Below are positions 36,471 to 47,500 of a stretch of DNA of 64,000 nucleotides, one piece after another. The DNA is from Lateolabrax maculatus (taxonomy: Eukaryota > Chordata > Actinopteri > Acropomatiformes > Lateolabracidae): NCBI GenBank assembly GCA_031216445.1, contig CM062215.1, positions 2,822,001 to 2,886,000 of the forward strand, read 5' to 3'. Both the position numbers and the translations under genes were made by a program. A model generated the notes under the pieces. The model was not told the origin of the DNA, made no database searches, and saw nothing but the letters and a program-made list of their open reading frames with translations. Each line of letters opens with the position of its first letter. The first letter of the stretch is position 1.

Positions 36471-39400
36471 CAGCAAAGTGTGACACAGACTGGGGCAGGA
36501 AGGTGGAGGCAGTGGTGTGACCAGAGTGGGCAGGTCAGATTATATTTGGACTGCTATAAATTCAAGACAACATGCTGAAAATCCCCCGAAGAGAAATTCC
36601 ACAGTAAAATGTGGAAGAAAAAGTCTTGACTTATTATTTTCGACAATTATTACAAAATGTTATTAATTGAATAAAATAATTTAAGTTGAAATGCTTGTCA
36701 TAAGATTTCAAGATGTTGACATAATAAATATTTTTTCTGTGGTATCAACATAAGCTGTCTGAACTGATTTCACATGATCACAACATAATTAAATTAAAGT
36801 GACAGGAAAACACTTATTTTATGAAAATCAGAAAAAACGTTGTCTAGTGATCACAAGACAACATAATTACTACTTACGTACTTCTAACCTCCCTATTTAC
36901 CATACAGTGCACTACATTTAGTGTGTGCCTGCATTTTATGCTCATGACAAAGCAAGAAATAATAAATAAGGACAGGTTTTCTCTCCAGGCTTCAATAGGA
37001 ATGCTTTTACTAGACAAGGAAAGAGATTTCACAAAAAAGGCCCAAAAGATTGGAAACTAATGAAAAAACTGAAATAAGAAAAATGACAAATTCACAAAGG
37101 GTAAAAACAAGACCATGGAAAAAACTAAACAATGTCACATTGAAACAAATCTACAGTCACAACTCACAGTCCATCTATTTCTTTGTTCTGGAGCTTTCAA
37201 CCAAATCGCTCGGTCTTCATCCGCAGATAGAGTTTGTTCAGTTATCAGCGAACTGTAGATGCTCAAACTTTCCATTACTCTGAGCACTTTTAGGACTTCT
37301 CTGCTTTTGTTTAAAATTTGAGCTTGACAGTTCATTCTTGACCTTGGGAACTCTACTCAAGGTCCACTTACCTGCTTGTTTCCAGGCTTTCAAGTCCTTG
37401 AAGTGCGCAGAAAAATGGAGCGTTTGAACATCTACGGCTCCGTGACAACTGAGCAAACTCTGCTGGTAAAAAGCCTGGTTGAAAGCCATGGAAAAAGTGA
37501 ATAAGTGGACCTTGAGTGAGTTGTTGACTACTGTTTTTAAGACCACAAATGAACTATGAGGCTCACATGTATGAAGATACTTCTGGCTTCCCATTAATGA
37601 AAAAATAAAGAAACACACTCTGCTTGGCACATGATGTCAAATTTATCCAATTTGGTTTGACAAAGACTAAATCAATGGGACCTTACTGTACTATACCTAC
37701 TGTAGACCATATGACGGAATAATTGATTTTATCTTAATTCAATCTAAGCTTACAATGGCATTTCCAATTCTCTGTGCAAAATCAAATATTACATGTGACA
37801 TAAATTGAATTTTAATTTGTGTGACATTGAGTTACTAGAGAAAATCATTAGGAATAAAGAGCTGCATATAAAATTAATTAATGAATGCGTGTGTTTGACT
37901 TTTCTGTGTACAGTTACTCAGTCCTGTCAGACTGCGTGGACCATGTCTATTAGAACCGGTAATTTATTATAAAGCTGCAGTGTTTTTGCTTCTGCACACA
38001 GTTGCAAAGACACTACAGGAAAAATATAATTTAATAAGAAACTCAGGCGGTGTTAAGTTAAGTAAAAGTAATTGAGTATTTATCAGCAAAATGTCTAAAA
38101 GTATCTTAAGTCGTACGTTCTTCTTTTCAGTTACACATCACAATACCCCTGTTTAGTCTTGTGGTGGTGATATCAGTGGATGAAATCTGAATCCCTCTAA
38201 ATCAAGACCTTCCCTGGAGCTCAAACCTACATTTGTTACACCTAAATTGGTCCAAAATGGTCTCCATTATAGTGTGGACGAGGAAAACTTTCTTTTGAAA
38301 AACGCCAACGTGAGCCTGGTCCACTGGGGATTATGTAAACTTGCCTATAATCCACCAATAACTGTGCGTTATAAATGTCAGCCAACCAAGTAAAGCAGGC
38401 AACTGCCCCAGAACCCGAGGCTCTCAAAGGCCCGAAGTTTACTTGGAAAAAAATATTAGTCTTGATTTGATTACATTTAACTTGATGAGCCTTCATAAGG
38501 TGGTCAGTTGACCCAGTTTATGGGCCTTATGTACTTCACTGCAGTATTCATATAGTGAATTATAGTGCTGTGGTTTCTTGTATGTTTCTAACCAACTTTC
38601 ATCTGTTCATTATCTGATTAAATAGAAAGAGGCTCTTGGTTCAAACGGGGTGATCTGTACGCTTAAAGAGGTCATGAAATAAAAATAAACGCTCAGTTCC
38701 TGAAGTACTTTAGAGATTTGAAAAGAGTTTATTCTTATTTGTGACAAGAACTGCGTCTTTCAGTGGTTCGGAGAAATGGCATGAAAGAGATAAATAGCAG
38801 CCACTTGTTTGTCCTTAGCTTAATGTTTTGCACTGGAATAATCTGTCCATGTGTGACTCTAATGAGTGTCAGTATGCGCTGCAGCTGACGTTTACATTGC
38901 TGAAGAGGGAAAATACTGAAGATTAAATAATTAGTAAAGAGTTTTTTCCTGGTTTTTGGAGAATTTTATTTTCTGCTGCATTATATTGTTTTATATGGAA
39001 AAAGCGTGTGATTTTCTTGTGATTTCTCGTGATCTTCTTTAAGCACTTTATACAGGTTCTACCTTGCACACCAACACATAAACCAAAGTATTGTAACCTT
39101 TTGACCTGATAATAGTGATTTAATCAATTTTAAATCCTGTTTATATGTCTCTTTCTGAGATAAAACTATTTGAAATACCTTGTTACCAGACTATTAAGTC
39201 ACCAAAGCTCCTATGCAACATCGTCTCTTGCTCAGTACATGCTGACAAGTGCCTGTCAAAACATGACCATGTAAACAACTCTTCATTAACTGCATTTCGC
39301 ATTTTCCTGAACTAATTCTCCAGGACAAACTTTGAATGTACTAAACACACAGCACTGTGAAAAGGAAATGTCAGGAGATAATCAGGGTTGACTAACAAGA

Positions 39401-40050
39401 TAAATGCTTTATCAGTGAATGCAGTTTCTTTAGGGTGCCTATAGTTCCTGTGAATATTTGCTATTTCTCCCATATCTTATTTAATGTTCACAGTAAACTT
39501 ACTGAAACAAACCCAAATAGGTCGTTTAAATATCATGTTTTGCCCAAATAAAGGACGCAGAATTTTAGAGCTGTGATTGTTTTAAATGTTAAGTTAATTA
39601 AGTAATTAAGTTTTTATCCGAGACAGCATTTTTAGTGACAAAGTTGTCACAGTGGGCAAATACAACACTAAGCATACAACATTAAACAGTAGTAGTTATT
39701 TTAACAATGTGGTTTTAAATACTTCAGTTATTAGTTATATTTGTCCTTATCTCCATTTCATTTTGTCTTATTGCAACTTAATCATAACTATAACTTTACC
39801 ATTCAAACCAACAATTAAAATGAACATTAACCTTTTGGGGGAAAACTCGATGAGCCTGAGAAGCCAGTTTAATTTTAATTTAGCCAGATATAATATCAAA
39901 GTATGAAATTAGACAAATCCAAAATACACTGTTCATCACAACCAAGCGACAAATTAAATATTTTTATACCAAACTAGAAATATTACTATGCATTTAAACT
40001 ATAATTTATCCCTAAATACTTATTGTTATTATTCTGTGGCAACTGCTTTT
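36471..40050. other. Intergenic region between fhl2 and plcxd1
   Basis: The divergent promoters of fhl2 (minus) and plcxd1 (plus) bound this AT-rich stretch. A 130-residue minus-strand frame at 37238-37630 has no recognisable domain. A phrase in it, TAAGTGGACCTTGAGT, also occurs at 32027-32042, suggesting a dispersed repeat. I see no gene. Confidence 0.45.
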
Positions 40051-40074
40051 ATTTCGAAAACGAACTTCCCTCCG

Positions 40075-40165
40075 CGTTAGTCATCCGGTTTTATTTTGAA
40101 GGCGGTCACCGGAAGTGCAGGCTCGTCACAGCCGCGCACAGCTGTTTCAAACCCGGAAGTCTTCA
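40075..40165 (+). promoter_or_regulatory. plcxd1: plcxd1 promoter with ETS-type sites
   Basis: CCGGAAGT occurs at 40109-40116 and at 40153-40160, with a CpG-rich surrounding and no TATA box. It lies about 110-160 bp before the start codon. The motifs are directly visible; promoter use is inferred. Confidence 0.5.
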
Positions 40166-40208
40166 TAAACAAACGGCGTTTTAACTTCAAAACAAGGAAA
40201 AAAGGAGC

Positions 40209-40262
40209 ATGTCGAGCTTTGGCAACGACAACAATAAACCCGCGGCAAAATATTCCCGGTGA
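40209..40262 (+). other. Upstream ORF of plcxd1 (17 codons)
   Basis: ATG at 40209-40211 opens MSSFGNDNNKPAAKYSR and stops at TGA 40260-40262, five bases before the plcxd1 ATG. If the leader includes 40209, ribosomes would meet this ORF first. Confidence 0.55.
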
Positions 40263-40267
40263 AGAAG

Positions 40268-41278
40268 ATGGAGGACGAGGAGCGGCTGCAGCTCGGAGGA
40301 CACCCGGACTGGATGTCCCGTCTGCCGGAGGAGCTGCAGGACGTCCCGCTGTGGAACCTGGCCCTACCCGGTAACACAGACGTGCCTCTCTTTATCTCTG
40401 CATGTGTGACAGCGTGTGGTTTAACCCTGGCCGCCCTCCATCGCTGACAGGGAGCCACGACAGCATGTCTTTCTGCCTGGACGAGTCCTCTCCTGTCCTG
40501 AGATCGCAGCCCTGCCTCCTCAGAGTGACTGACCGGCTGTTCCCCTGCTGGACTCGACCCTGCGTCTACCGCTGGGCCACCGCACAGGTACAGGAGCACA
40601 CACACACACATATATATATGCTGCAAGTTAGGGACCACTTCAGGGGCCCATAAGTAGGACAATCTGGCATCTGGTGGTGCGTTCAGGTGTCCCTGTATCA
40701 CTGTATGTGGTCAAAGTCACAGAGCAGCAAGTTACAAACTCTGTGAGCAGAGAAATAAACTATATATGTAACATCTAAAACACACTCGACAAAAGAAAAG
40801 TGGAAATACAACAATGTAAAAGTACTCCACTACAAGTTCAGCCAGGTACTATCAACAAAAAACTACCCTGTCAGGATTATATTACTATATATTATATTAT
40901 TAGATTATTTCTACTGCTGTATTAACATGTAAACAACATTTTAATATAGTAGCTGGTGTAGGTGGAGCTAAATATAACTACTTTATAAACAATATGTATA
41001 TATAAGAAAACACAATTATGGAAGTAAAAGTACTGCACTATATGGGTAGATGCTAAGATGCATTTTGTTGTAGTAGTAGTACTTGAATAAAATATTTTTT
41101 TTCACATCTTGTATTTTTTCTCCTTCTCTTCTGTCCCTGTGTTCGTTAAGCAATCAGTCCTCAGTGATCAGTGTGATCTGGGGATTCGTTTCTTGGATCT
41201 GCGGATCGCCAGGAAGCCAGCAGGAGGCAGCGAATTGTACTTCGCCCATGGCATCTACACACTGTTGACTGTGAAGGT

Positions 41279-41328
<50 letters not shown>

Positions 41329-41461
41329 CAACAGCCCCTCCCCTCCCATTGTCTAAAGCTGGAACAGGTTTTACACTGAACCAAAGAGGCACAACCCAGA
41401 AGAAAAAGGACGTAAGTTACAGCAGTTACTGTTTTTTCTCAGTAACTGAATACAAAATATG

Positions 41462-41500
<39 letters not shown>

Positions 41501-43070
41501 GAGGCTCTGGATGAACTGGCTACCTGGTTGGACGCTCATCCGAAAGAGATCTTAATCATTTCCTGCTCGCATTTCGAATCACTGACGGACGAAGATCACG
41601 TCCAACTTGTGGACTTCATCATCACGCTTTTTGGAAAGAAACTCTGCTCCTCAAAGGTAGCTCGGCTGGTGGAGAGAGGAATTTTGATAACTGTTCAGTC
41701 AAATAATTAAAAAAGTAATTTATTAAACAAACATGTCAAATATTTGATAGTTCCAGTTTCTTAAATGTGAGAACTTGCTGCTTGTTTCTGTTTCATATAA
41801 TTGTGAATTGAATATATTTAGGTTTTGAACTATTGTTTGGACAAAACAAGACATTTAAAGAAATTTTGACGTGCATTTGTTTTTAAATTTTTTTTACTTA
41901 TTAATTGAGAAACAGTTAGTTTTGAAGATATGCAATACTGATTGTGTTTATGTGCAGGAAACTCCCACTCTGCGTTCCTGTTGGTCCAGAGGTCAGCAGG
42001 TTGTTGTTTCCTATGGCAACCAGCAGATGGTGCTGCAGCACCCTGAGCTGTGGACTGGAATACCTTACTGGTAAAAACACAAGGGATGCTTTAAGTTTGT
42101 ATTCAATATGTCTAATTTAAAAAACTTTACAGATGCTATAGACCTTTCTTCAGCTGTAAATCAAAAAAAAATAAAAATATTTAAACAGTAAACTGACTGG
42201 CCTCATGTGGGCGCTCTGTATCCAGGTATGCTGACAGCCCGGACCCGAAGAAGGTGATCGCCTACCTGGAGGACCAGAAGCGCAGAGGAAGACCAGGTAG
42301 GCAGTGGTGGAAGAAGAACTCAAATCATTTACTAAAGTCAAAGTGGCAATATTACCCCATAAAAATACTTTATTACAAGTAAAAGTTCTGCACTCAAATT
42401 TTACTTAAGTAAAAGTATAGAAGTATTAGTAACAAAATGTACTAAAACATCAGAAATAAAAGTACTCATGCAGAATAGCCGTTACTGGATCATCAATTAA
42501 TGTATTAATTTGTAAATGGTAGTTTAATGAAGGAAAACCTAATTATAACTACAAAATATACCTTTGGTAGATCTATAACAATGCAAAGTTATTTGTTTTG
42601 TATGTAATCTGAAAAGTAACCAGTTTCTATAACTGTTACATAAATGCACAATATTTCCTACTGAAAATTAGGAGTAGAAATATAAAGTGGCATAAAATGC
42701 TGTTATTTTACTGACCGTTTGTTTTCCAGCTGGTTTTTACGTCAGCGGCCTGAACCTGACAGAAGACGCTCCTTACGTGATCCTCCATCCCCTCCAGAAC
42801 CTGAGGAAGATGACGATGAGGGCTCTCTCGCTGCTGCTCGGCTGGGCGAGCGAGCAGCAACCTGGGTGGTGCGAGGTGGGCGGGGTCAACATCCTCTGCT
42901 GCGACTTTGTGGGCGTCAGTCAGTTCTGCTCACTTGTGATCGGCCTAAACTACAAACTGCTGGGTGGAGCGAGCATGCTCGCTGCTCGTCCTGTCTGCAG
43001 GACGCCAGGAGCATCTTCCTCAGAGGCCACTGACTGTTGCCGTAGCAACCAGACTGGAGAGCCAACATAG
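40268..43070 (+). CDS. plcxd1: PI-PLC X domain-containing protein 1, complete, seven exons, 348 aa
   Basis: Member of the small PLCXD family, which keeps only the catalytic X box of phosphatidylinositol-specific phospholipase C. Exons: 40268-40370, 40451-40587, 41151-41276, 41501-41656, 41958-42070, 42226-42296, 42730-43070 (1047 nt, phases consistent). The catalytic histidine region is GSHDSMSFCL (His37) and the second is YFAHGIYT (His113), with LDLRIA between. Later shared blocks are PTLRSCWSRGQQVVVSY, LWTGIPYW, GFYVSGLNLTEDAPYV and GLNYKLL, all close to human PLCXD1. The C-terminus runs about 25 residues past the human end and is Ser/Thr-rich. The start ATG at 40268 follows a short upstream ORF. 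No signal peptide is seen, so a cytosolic product is likely. Confidence 0.93.
40780..41095 (+). repeat. Interspersed teleost repeat, family B
   Basis: Contains AATGTAAAAGTACTCCACTA, the GCTGGTGTAGGTGGAGCTAA block and AAGTAAAAGTACTGCACTA. It fills most of plcxd1 intron 2. Confidence 0.65.
41277..41500 (+). other. plcxd1 intron 3, bracketed by (AC)n and (GT)n
   Basis: This 224-nt intron begins GTGCAA and then has about 45 nt of pure AC (41283-41327). It ends with about 34 nt of TG (41464-41497) running straight into the CAG acceptor. The tracts are complementary and adjacent to both splice sites, so the pre-mRNA can fold into one long hairpin that brings the sites together. The usual polypyrimidine tract next to the acceptor is replaced by TG. 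Introns of this (AC)m-(GT)n type have been described in fish as splicing with little need for U2AF2. Confidence 0.85.
41725..41875 (-). repeat. Interspersed teleost repeat, family A (inverted copy)
   Basis: Contains TTTGATAGTTCCAGTTTCTT, AATGTGAGAACTTGCTGCTT and GTTTGGACAAAACAAGACAT. It lies in plcxd1 intron 4. Confidence 0.7.
42305..42715 (+). repeat. Interspersed teleost repeat, family B, near full length
   Basis: Begins AGTGGTGGAAGAAGAACTCA, continues with ACTTTATTACAAGTAAAAGT and GTACTCATGCAGAATAGCCG, and ends near AGTAGAAATATAAAGTGGCA. It fills nearly all of plcxd1 intron 6 and is the reference copy for this window. Confidence 0.7.
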
Positions 43071-43976
43071 AAAAACAAATCTACGCACAGTATCACCATT
43101 GTATTATTTTCAAATTGTATTTATTCATTTTTTCCTGTCGTATTGGAAGTTTGAACACACTTTTTTGTTTTGTTTAACTGCATGTTATATAAGTTGTTGC
43201 TAATTTGGAATATAAACTTTTAATACTGTACATTGTATAAAAAAATACTTTACATAAAGCTCATTTTGAACTATTTCGCAGTTCTCCATGTTTAATGATA
43301 TTAGTGAGCACATGGTCAGTAGAGAGCCTTGATGGGCAATTTGGCAATTTTCAGACAGCAGTCAATAATAAAAAATACAAAGAATACAACAATGAATTAG
43401 CAAAACAGCAAACAGCAAAAAATACAATTACATTTGACATGTTTGTCATTTTAACTGTGAAAATTATTAAAATGAAACAGTCTGACACATCAATACAAAA
43501 ATATAAAAAATATATAAATAATATATTAGTGCATGGGTACATCAAGTTCAATGAAAACATCAAAGTACGGATGAAGCAGCAGTTGTTAGATGTAGCTCAG
43601 AGTCCTATATAGAATGTAGCCTGAATGGGACACAAAATGACTGCAAACAGGTTTTGTGTTTCTTTCAGTGATGTTTTTCAGAAAAACTAGAACTCTTTTA
43701 AGTGCAGCTGTTGGTTCAAAAGCTGCACATGAACTTCAGTATTTAGTTGACATTCCTCTGCACAGATATTATACTAAATACTACAGCAAAACTATATACA
43801 ACATATTATAACAAACCAACAAAGAAAGCCTGAGATGCTGGTTCTAGTTTCTTGAAGCAGAGCTATCCTTCTCAAAACCATTTGTATAATGTCAAAAATG
43901 TATTGTCAAGTTAATAAAAGGCTATTTGAGATAAGGATTTTGATCTAACAACAGAAGGCAACACTTTGTCCTGTCT
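43071..43976. other. Convergent 3' flanks of plcxd1 and the NLR gene
   Basis: About 900 bp separates the two stop codons. A plus-strand AATAAA at 43367-43372 could end the plcxd1 transcript. The 105-residue Lys/Asn-rich plus frame at 43295-43612 is AT-rich and unconvincing as a gene. Confidence 0.45.
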
Positions 43977-44506
43977 TTAACACAAGGACACTGACGACTC
44001 CAGTGACAAGAACCCGAAACCAGGGTAGAGTGGCTCAGTGAAAGCACAGGTGAAGGTGTACAGGTGGATCAATGTGTCAGACAAAACTCTGTAGTAGGAC
44101 AAAGTGCCTGCAGACCAGTCCAGATACACTCCGACTCTGTTAGAGTCAGAGGAGGGAGGAGTGAGAAGAGCTGTTCTTATATTATTGTGCCAGGCATAAT
44201 AACATTTATCAGTGAACTCCAGATTCCATGACTTCTCATTCCATCCAAGCCTACTGCCATCACGGGCTCCTCTTCGTCTGAGCCCTTTGTAAGTCACTCC
44301 AATATCAACCCCTGCTTCCGTGTCAACCTCCCAGTAACAGCGACCAGTAAGACCAACTGTACATAACAGCTGGTAGCACCAGTCGAACCTGTCCGGGTGA
44401 TCAGGATACGGCTGCTTCTCCATCGTCAGCATCACTTTTCTCTTGTTCTCAGACAGGAGGACATTTTTGTGTGCTGTGTTTGGGTCCAATGTGAGTTCAC
44501 ATGTAT
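43977..44506 (-). CDS. NLR gene: B30.2 (PRY-SPRY) exon
   Basis: Starts TCELTLDPNTAHKNVLLSEN (PRY) and continues through YPDHPDRFDWCYQLLC, GRCYWEVD, GVTYKGLRRRG, NEKSWNLEF, RVGVYLDWSAGTLSYYRVLS and LYPGFGF to a TAA stop at 43977-43979. All three classic B30.2 motifs (LDP, WEV, LDWSAGTLSYY) are present. In fish NLRs this domain is thought to bind ligand. Confidence 0.92.
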
Positions 44507-47500
44507 CTGACGGAGAGAAATAGACAGGTTTGGACCGAATGGATGATACATACAAACATACATACATACATACATGGACTTTATATTCAAAACTGAATTA
44601 AATATTAAATTTTACACACTTACACTTCCCCAGACCAGATTTCAACCACTGAACGCATCCATGATCCACACTGGAAGAAGAAAAAGGAAGTCAGACCAGT
44701 ATAGAGACAGCACAATTACCTGCGCTAAAGCCTGTTGATCTACATTCCACTTCACCCAGTCCTTTTGCCCTTTACGTTGCTGCACATACATGAACCAAAA
44801 CAGCAGGTGCACTTGGAGATGCCCACACAGTCCAAGACCTACCACCTTGTGTTTGTCTTTGTGCGATTAAAATAGGGTCCTTAATCTTTCTGTGCTTTTT
44901 TCCTTGTATATTCCTTTCTTTTTTCCCATACCTGAGAGTATCAAGTCTCCATTGCGGATCCTCCAGTCCAGCAGAGAGCAGCTTCACTCCTGACTCTCCA
45001 AGATAATTGTAGCTTAGGTCAAGCTCTCTCTGATGGGAGGGGTTGGACTTCAAAGCTGAGACCAGAAAAGTGCAGCCTTCCTCTGTGATCAAACAGCCTG
45101 ACAACCTACAGAAATACAAATACACACAACTAGGGAGTTTTGTGAAAATAAAAGCCCTGATTAAAACTATTGTCTTTAACTTCATCGGAATGTGAGGTAA
45201 CCTATCTGCATCAACATTTCAACAACTTTTCAACATTCACCAGTACACAAAATCTGCATAAGGCCACTACCTGAGTGCTGCAGAAGTTTCTCTGTATTTC
45301 TTCATTTAGAAAAATACCCCCACAAATACAGACCAAATAAAGATCAGATGGGATGTGGACATTTTCTCACAAATTTTGACTTAAGAAAAGGAATATGGAA
45401 TTGAGATATACAGATATATTTATACAATAATGTGATAGTTGCTAACCTGAAGATTTCCAGTCTACACTGTCTGTATTATAATGTGGTTCCCTATCTACCT
45501 ATTTTTTATACAAATTACATTTTCAACTATAGAAAGCATATATTTACCATTAAATGAATAACTAGCAAAATTATGTTATCCACACAGAAAATCTCTGCAA
45601 AACCTTACAAAGTAGTTTTAAAATATGATCTCACCTGAGAGTTTCCAGTTTACAGTGTGGACTCCTCAGTCCAGCAGAGAGCAGCTTCACTCCTGAATCC
45701 TGCAAGTCGTTGTTGCTCATGTCCAGCACTCTCAGATTTGATGGTTTGATGCTTAGAACTGATGAGATCTCCTGACAACATTTCTCTGTGAGCCTAGTTT
45801 GACTCAACCTGAAAAAAATGATCTCCATTTATATTTTGTGTTTCAGCTTTCTGGGGATAAATACATTTCTGATAAACAGAATTCTAACAGCAAACGTAAT
45901 ACACATCACTGCCTTCCAAGCAATGTACATATTATTATGTAGTTCCCCATTTACACATTTTTTACAGAAATAACAGTGTAAACTATAAAATACATATAAT
46001 TATTATTAATTAAATTAGTTATAAGCAAAATAATGTTATCCACAAGGTAAATCTTCGTAAAACTCTTGAACTCTCGTTAAAATATGACCTCACCAGAGTT
46101 TTTCCAGTGTACAGTGTGGACTCCTCAGTCCAGCAGACAGCAGTTTCACTCCAGAGTCCTGAAGGTCGTTGTTACTCATTTCCAGCTCTCTCAGACTAGA
46201 GGACTGGGACCTGAGAACTGAGGCCACAGCTTCACAGCTTCTTTCTGATAACTTACAGCCACTAAGCCTGGAAGATTTCAAATATTAAATCAGACTAAAT
46301 GTTTTGAAGAAAATATGAACATCCTTGCTTATTTTTAGACTGATTCATTTGAAATTGTTAAGTTATGATTCTAAAAGGAGTAGTTTAAGCAATATTAAAA
46401 GAAGAAGTATTACTAATGGTATTAGTGAGTTGTAAACTGTGGTAGCATTGGTCAGGGCAGTGCGAGAGTAGGTGAATGCGAAAAGTGTCAAGTAGTTGAA
46501 TGAAGAATGAAATCAGTGTGTACTGAACATTGCAGTATCATGCTTAACAAATTGCAGAATACTGACCTGAGAGTTTCCAGCATACAATGTGGACTTCCCA
46601 GTCCAGCAGACAGCAGTTTAACTCCTGAATCCAGCAGGTCATTATTACTGATGTCCAGCTCTCTCAGACTGGAGGACTGGGAGCTGAGAACTGAGGAGAT
46701 CTCCTGGCAGCATTTCTCTGTGAGGTTGGTTTGATTTAACCTGTCAATGGAACAGAAAAAATTAACATTATATTTAAAGGTGTTTCTCTAGGAAATCAAT
46801 GCTTCCAGACAAGGAATAGTCCAGCACAAACCCTTGTTAACCACAACTTGTGGATTTTGTTACCTTCAAACCCAGGCTAGATGTTTCCCCTTTTTTTCCA
46901 GACTTTATGCTAACCTAAGCTAAACAGCTCCATGTCTAATCTTGGCAAGAAAGCAGATTAGCATATTTCCCAAAATGTCAAACTACACAGTAGAAACCAG
47001 AGGTATATACTTTTATCACACAGAGCTTATCAAAAAATATATAAAAAACAAAGGACAAAACATATATAAATAAAAATAATGCCCAAGCAAGAAAACACAT
47101 CATTCAGTGATATCGTTACATAAACTTGTTACCCCAAAGTTTCATAACATTTATCTAACCTGAGAGTTTCCAGTTTACAGTGTGGACTTTCTAGTCCAGC
47201 AGAGAGCAGTTTAACTCCTGAATCCTGCAGGTCGTTGTTACTCAGGTCCAACACTCTCAGACTAGAGGACTTGGAGCTGAGAACTGATGAGAACTCTTGA
47301 CAGCATTTCTCTGTGAGCCTAGTTTGACTCAACCTAGTGAAAGGAAGAAAAAAAAATCTCAGATGTTCAGCTTTCTAGAGCGTAATGGATTTACAGCTAA
47401 AACATCTAATACCTTAAACACGCTTGGTTTCGAACCAACTTTTAATTTGATCATTAGAGGAAATATATGACCACAATTACTAGTACAAAAACAGAAAAGA

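Noticed and set aside
37238..37630. 130-residue minus-strand open frame between fhl2 and plcxd1
   Set aside because: No domain, no supporting splice partners and a phrase shared with an fhl2 intron suggest repeat-derived sequence.
40259..40267. GTG start giving MKK before plcxd1 MEDEE
   Set aside because: A normal ATG in good position follows at 40268, and the GTG overlaps the uORF stop. There is no reason to invoke a non-ATG start.
40147..40701. 184-residue minus-strand open frame
   Set aside because: It is antisense to the plcxd1 promoter and first two exons, with no recognisable product.
43295..43612. 105-residue plus-strand Lys/Asn/Ile-rich frame
   Set aside because: Composition follows local AT richness and it lies in the 3' flank of plcxd1.
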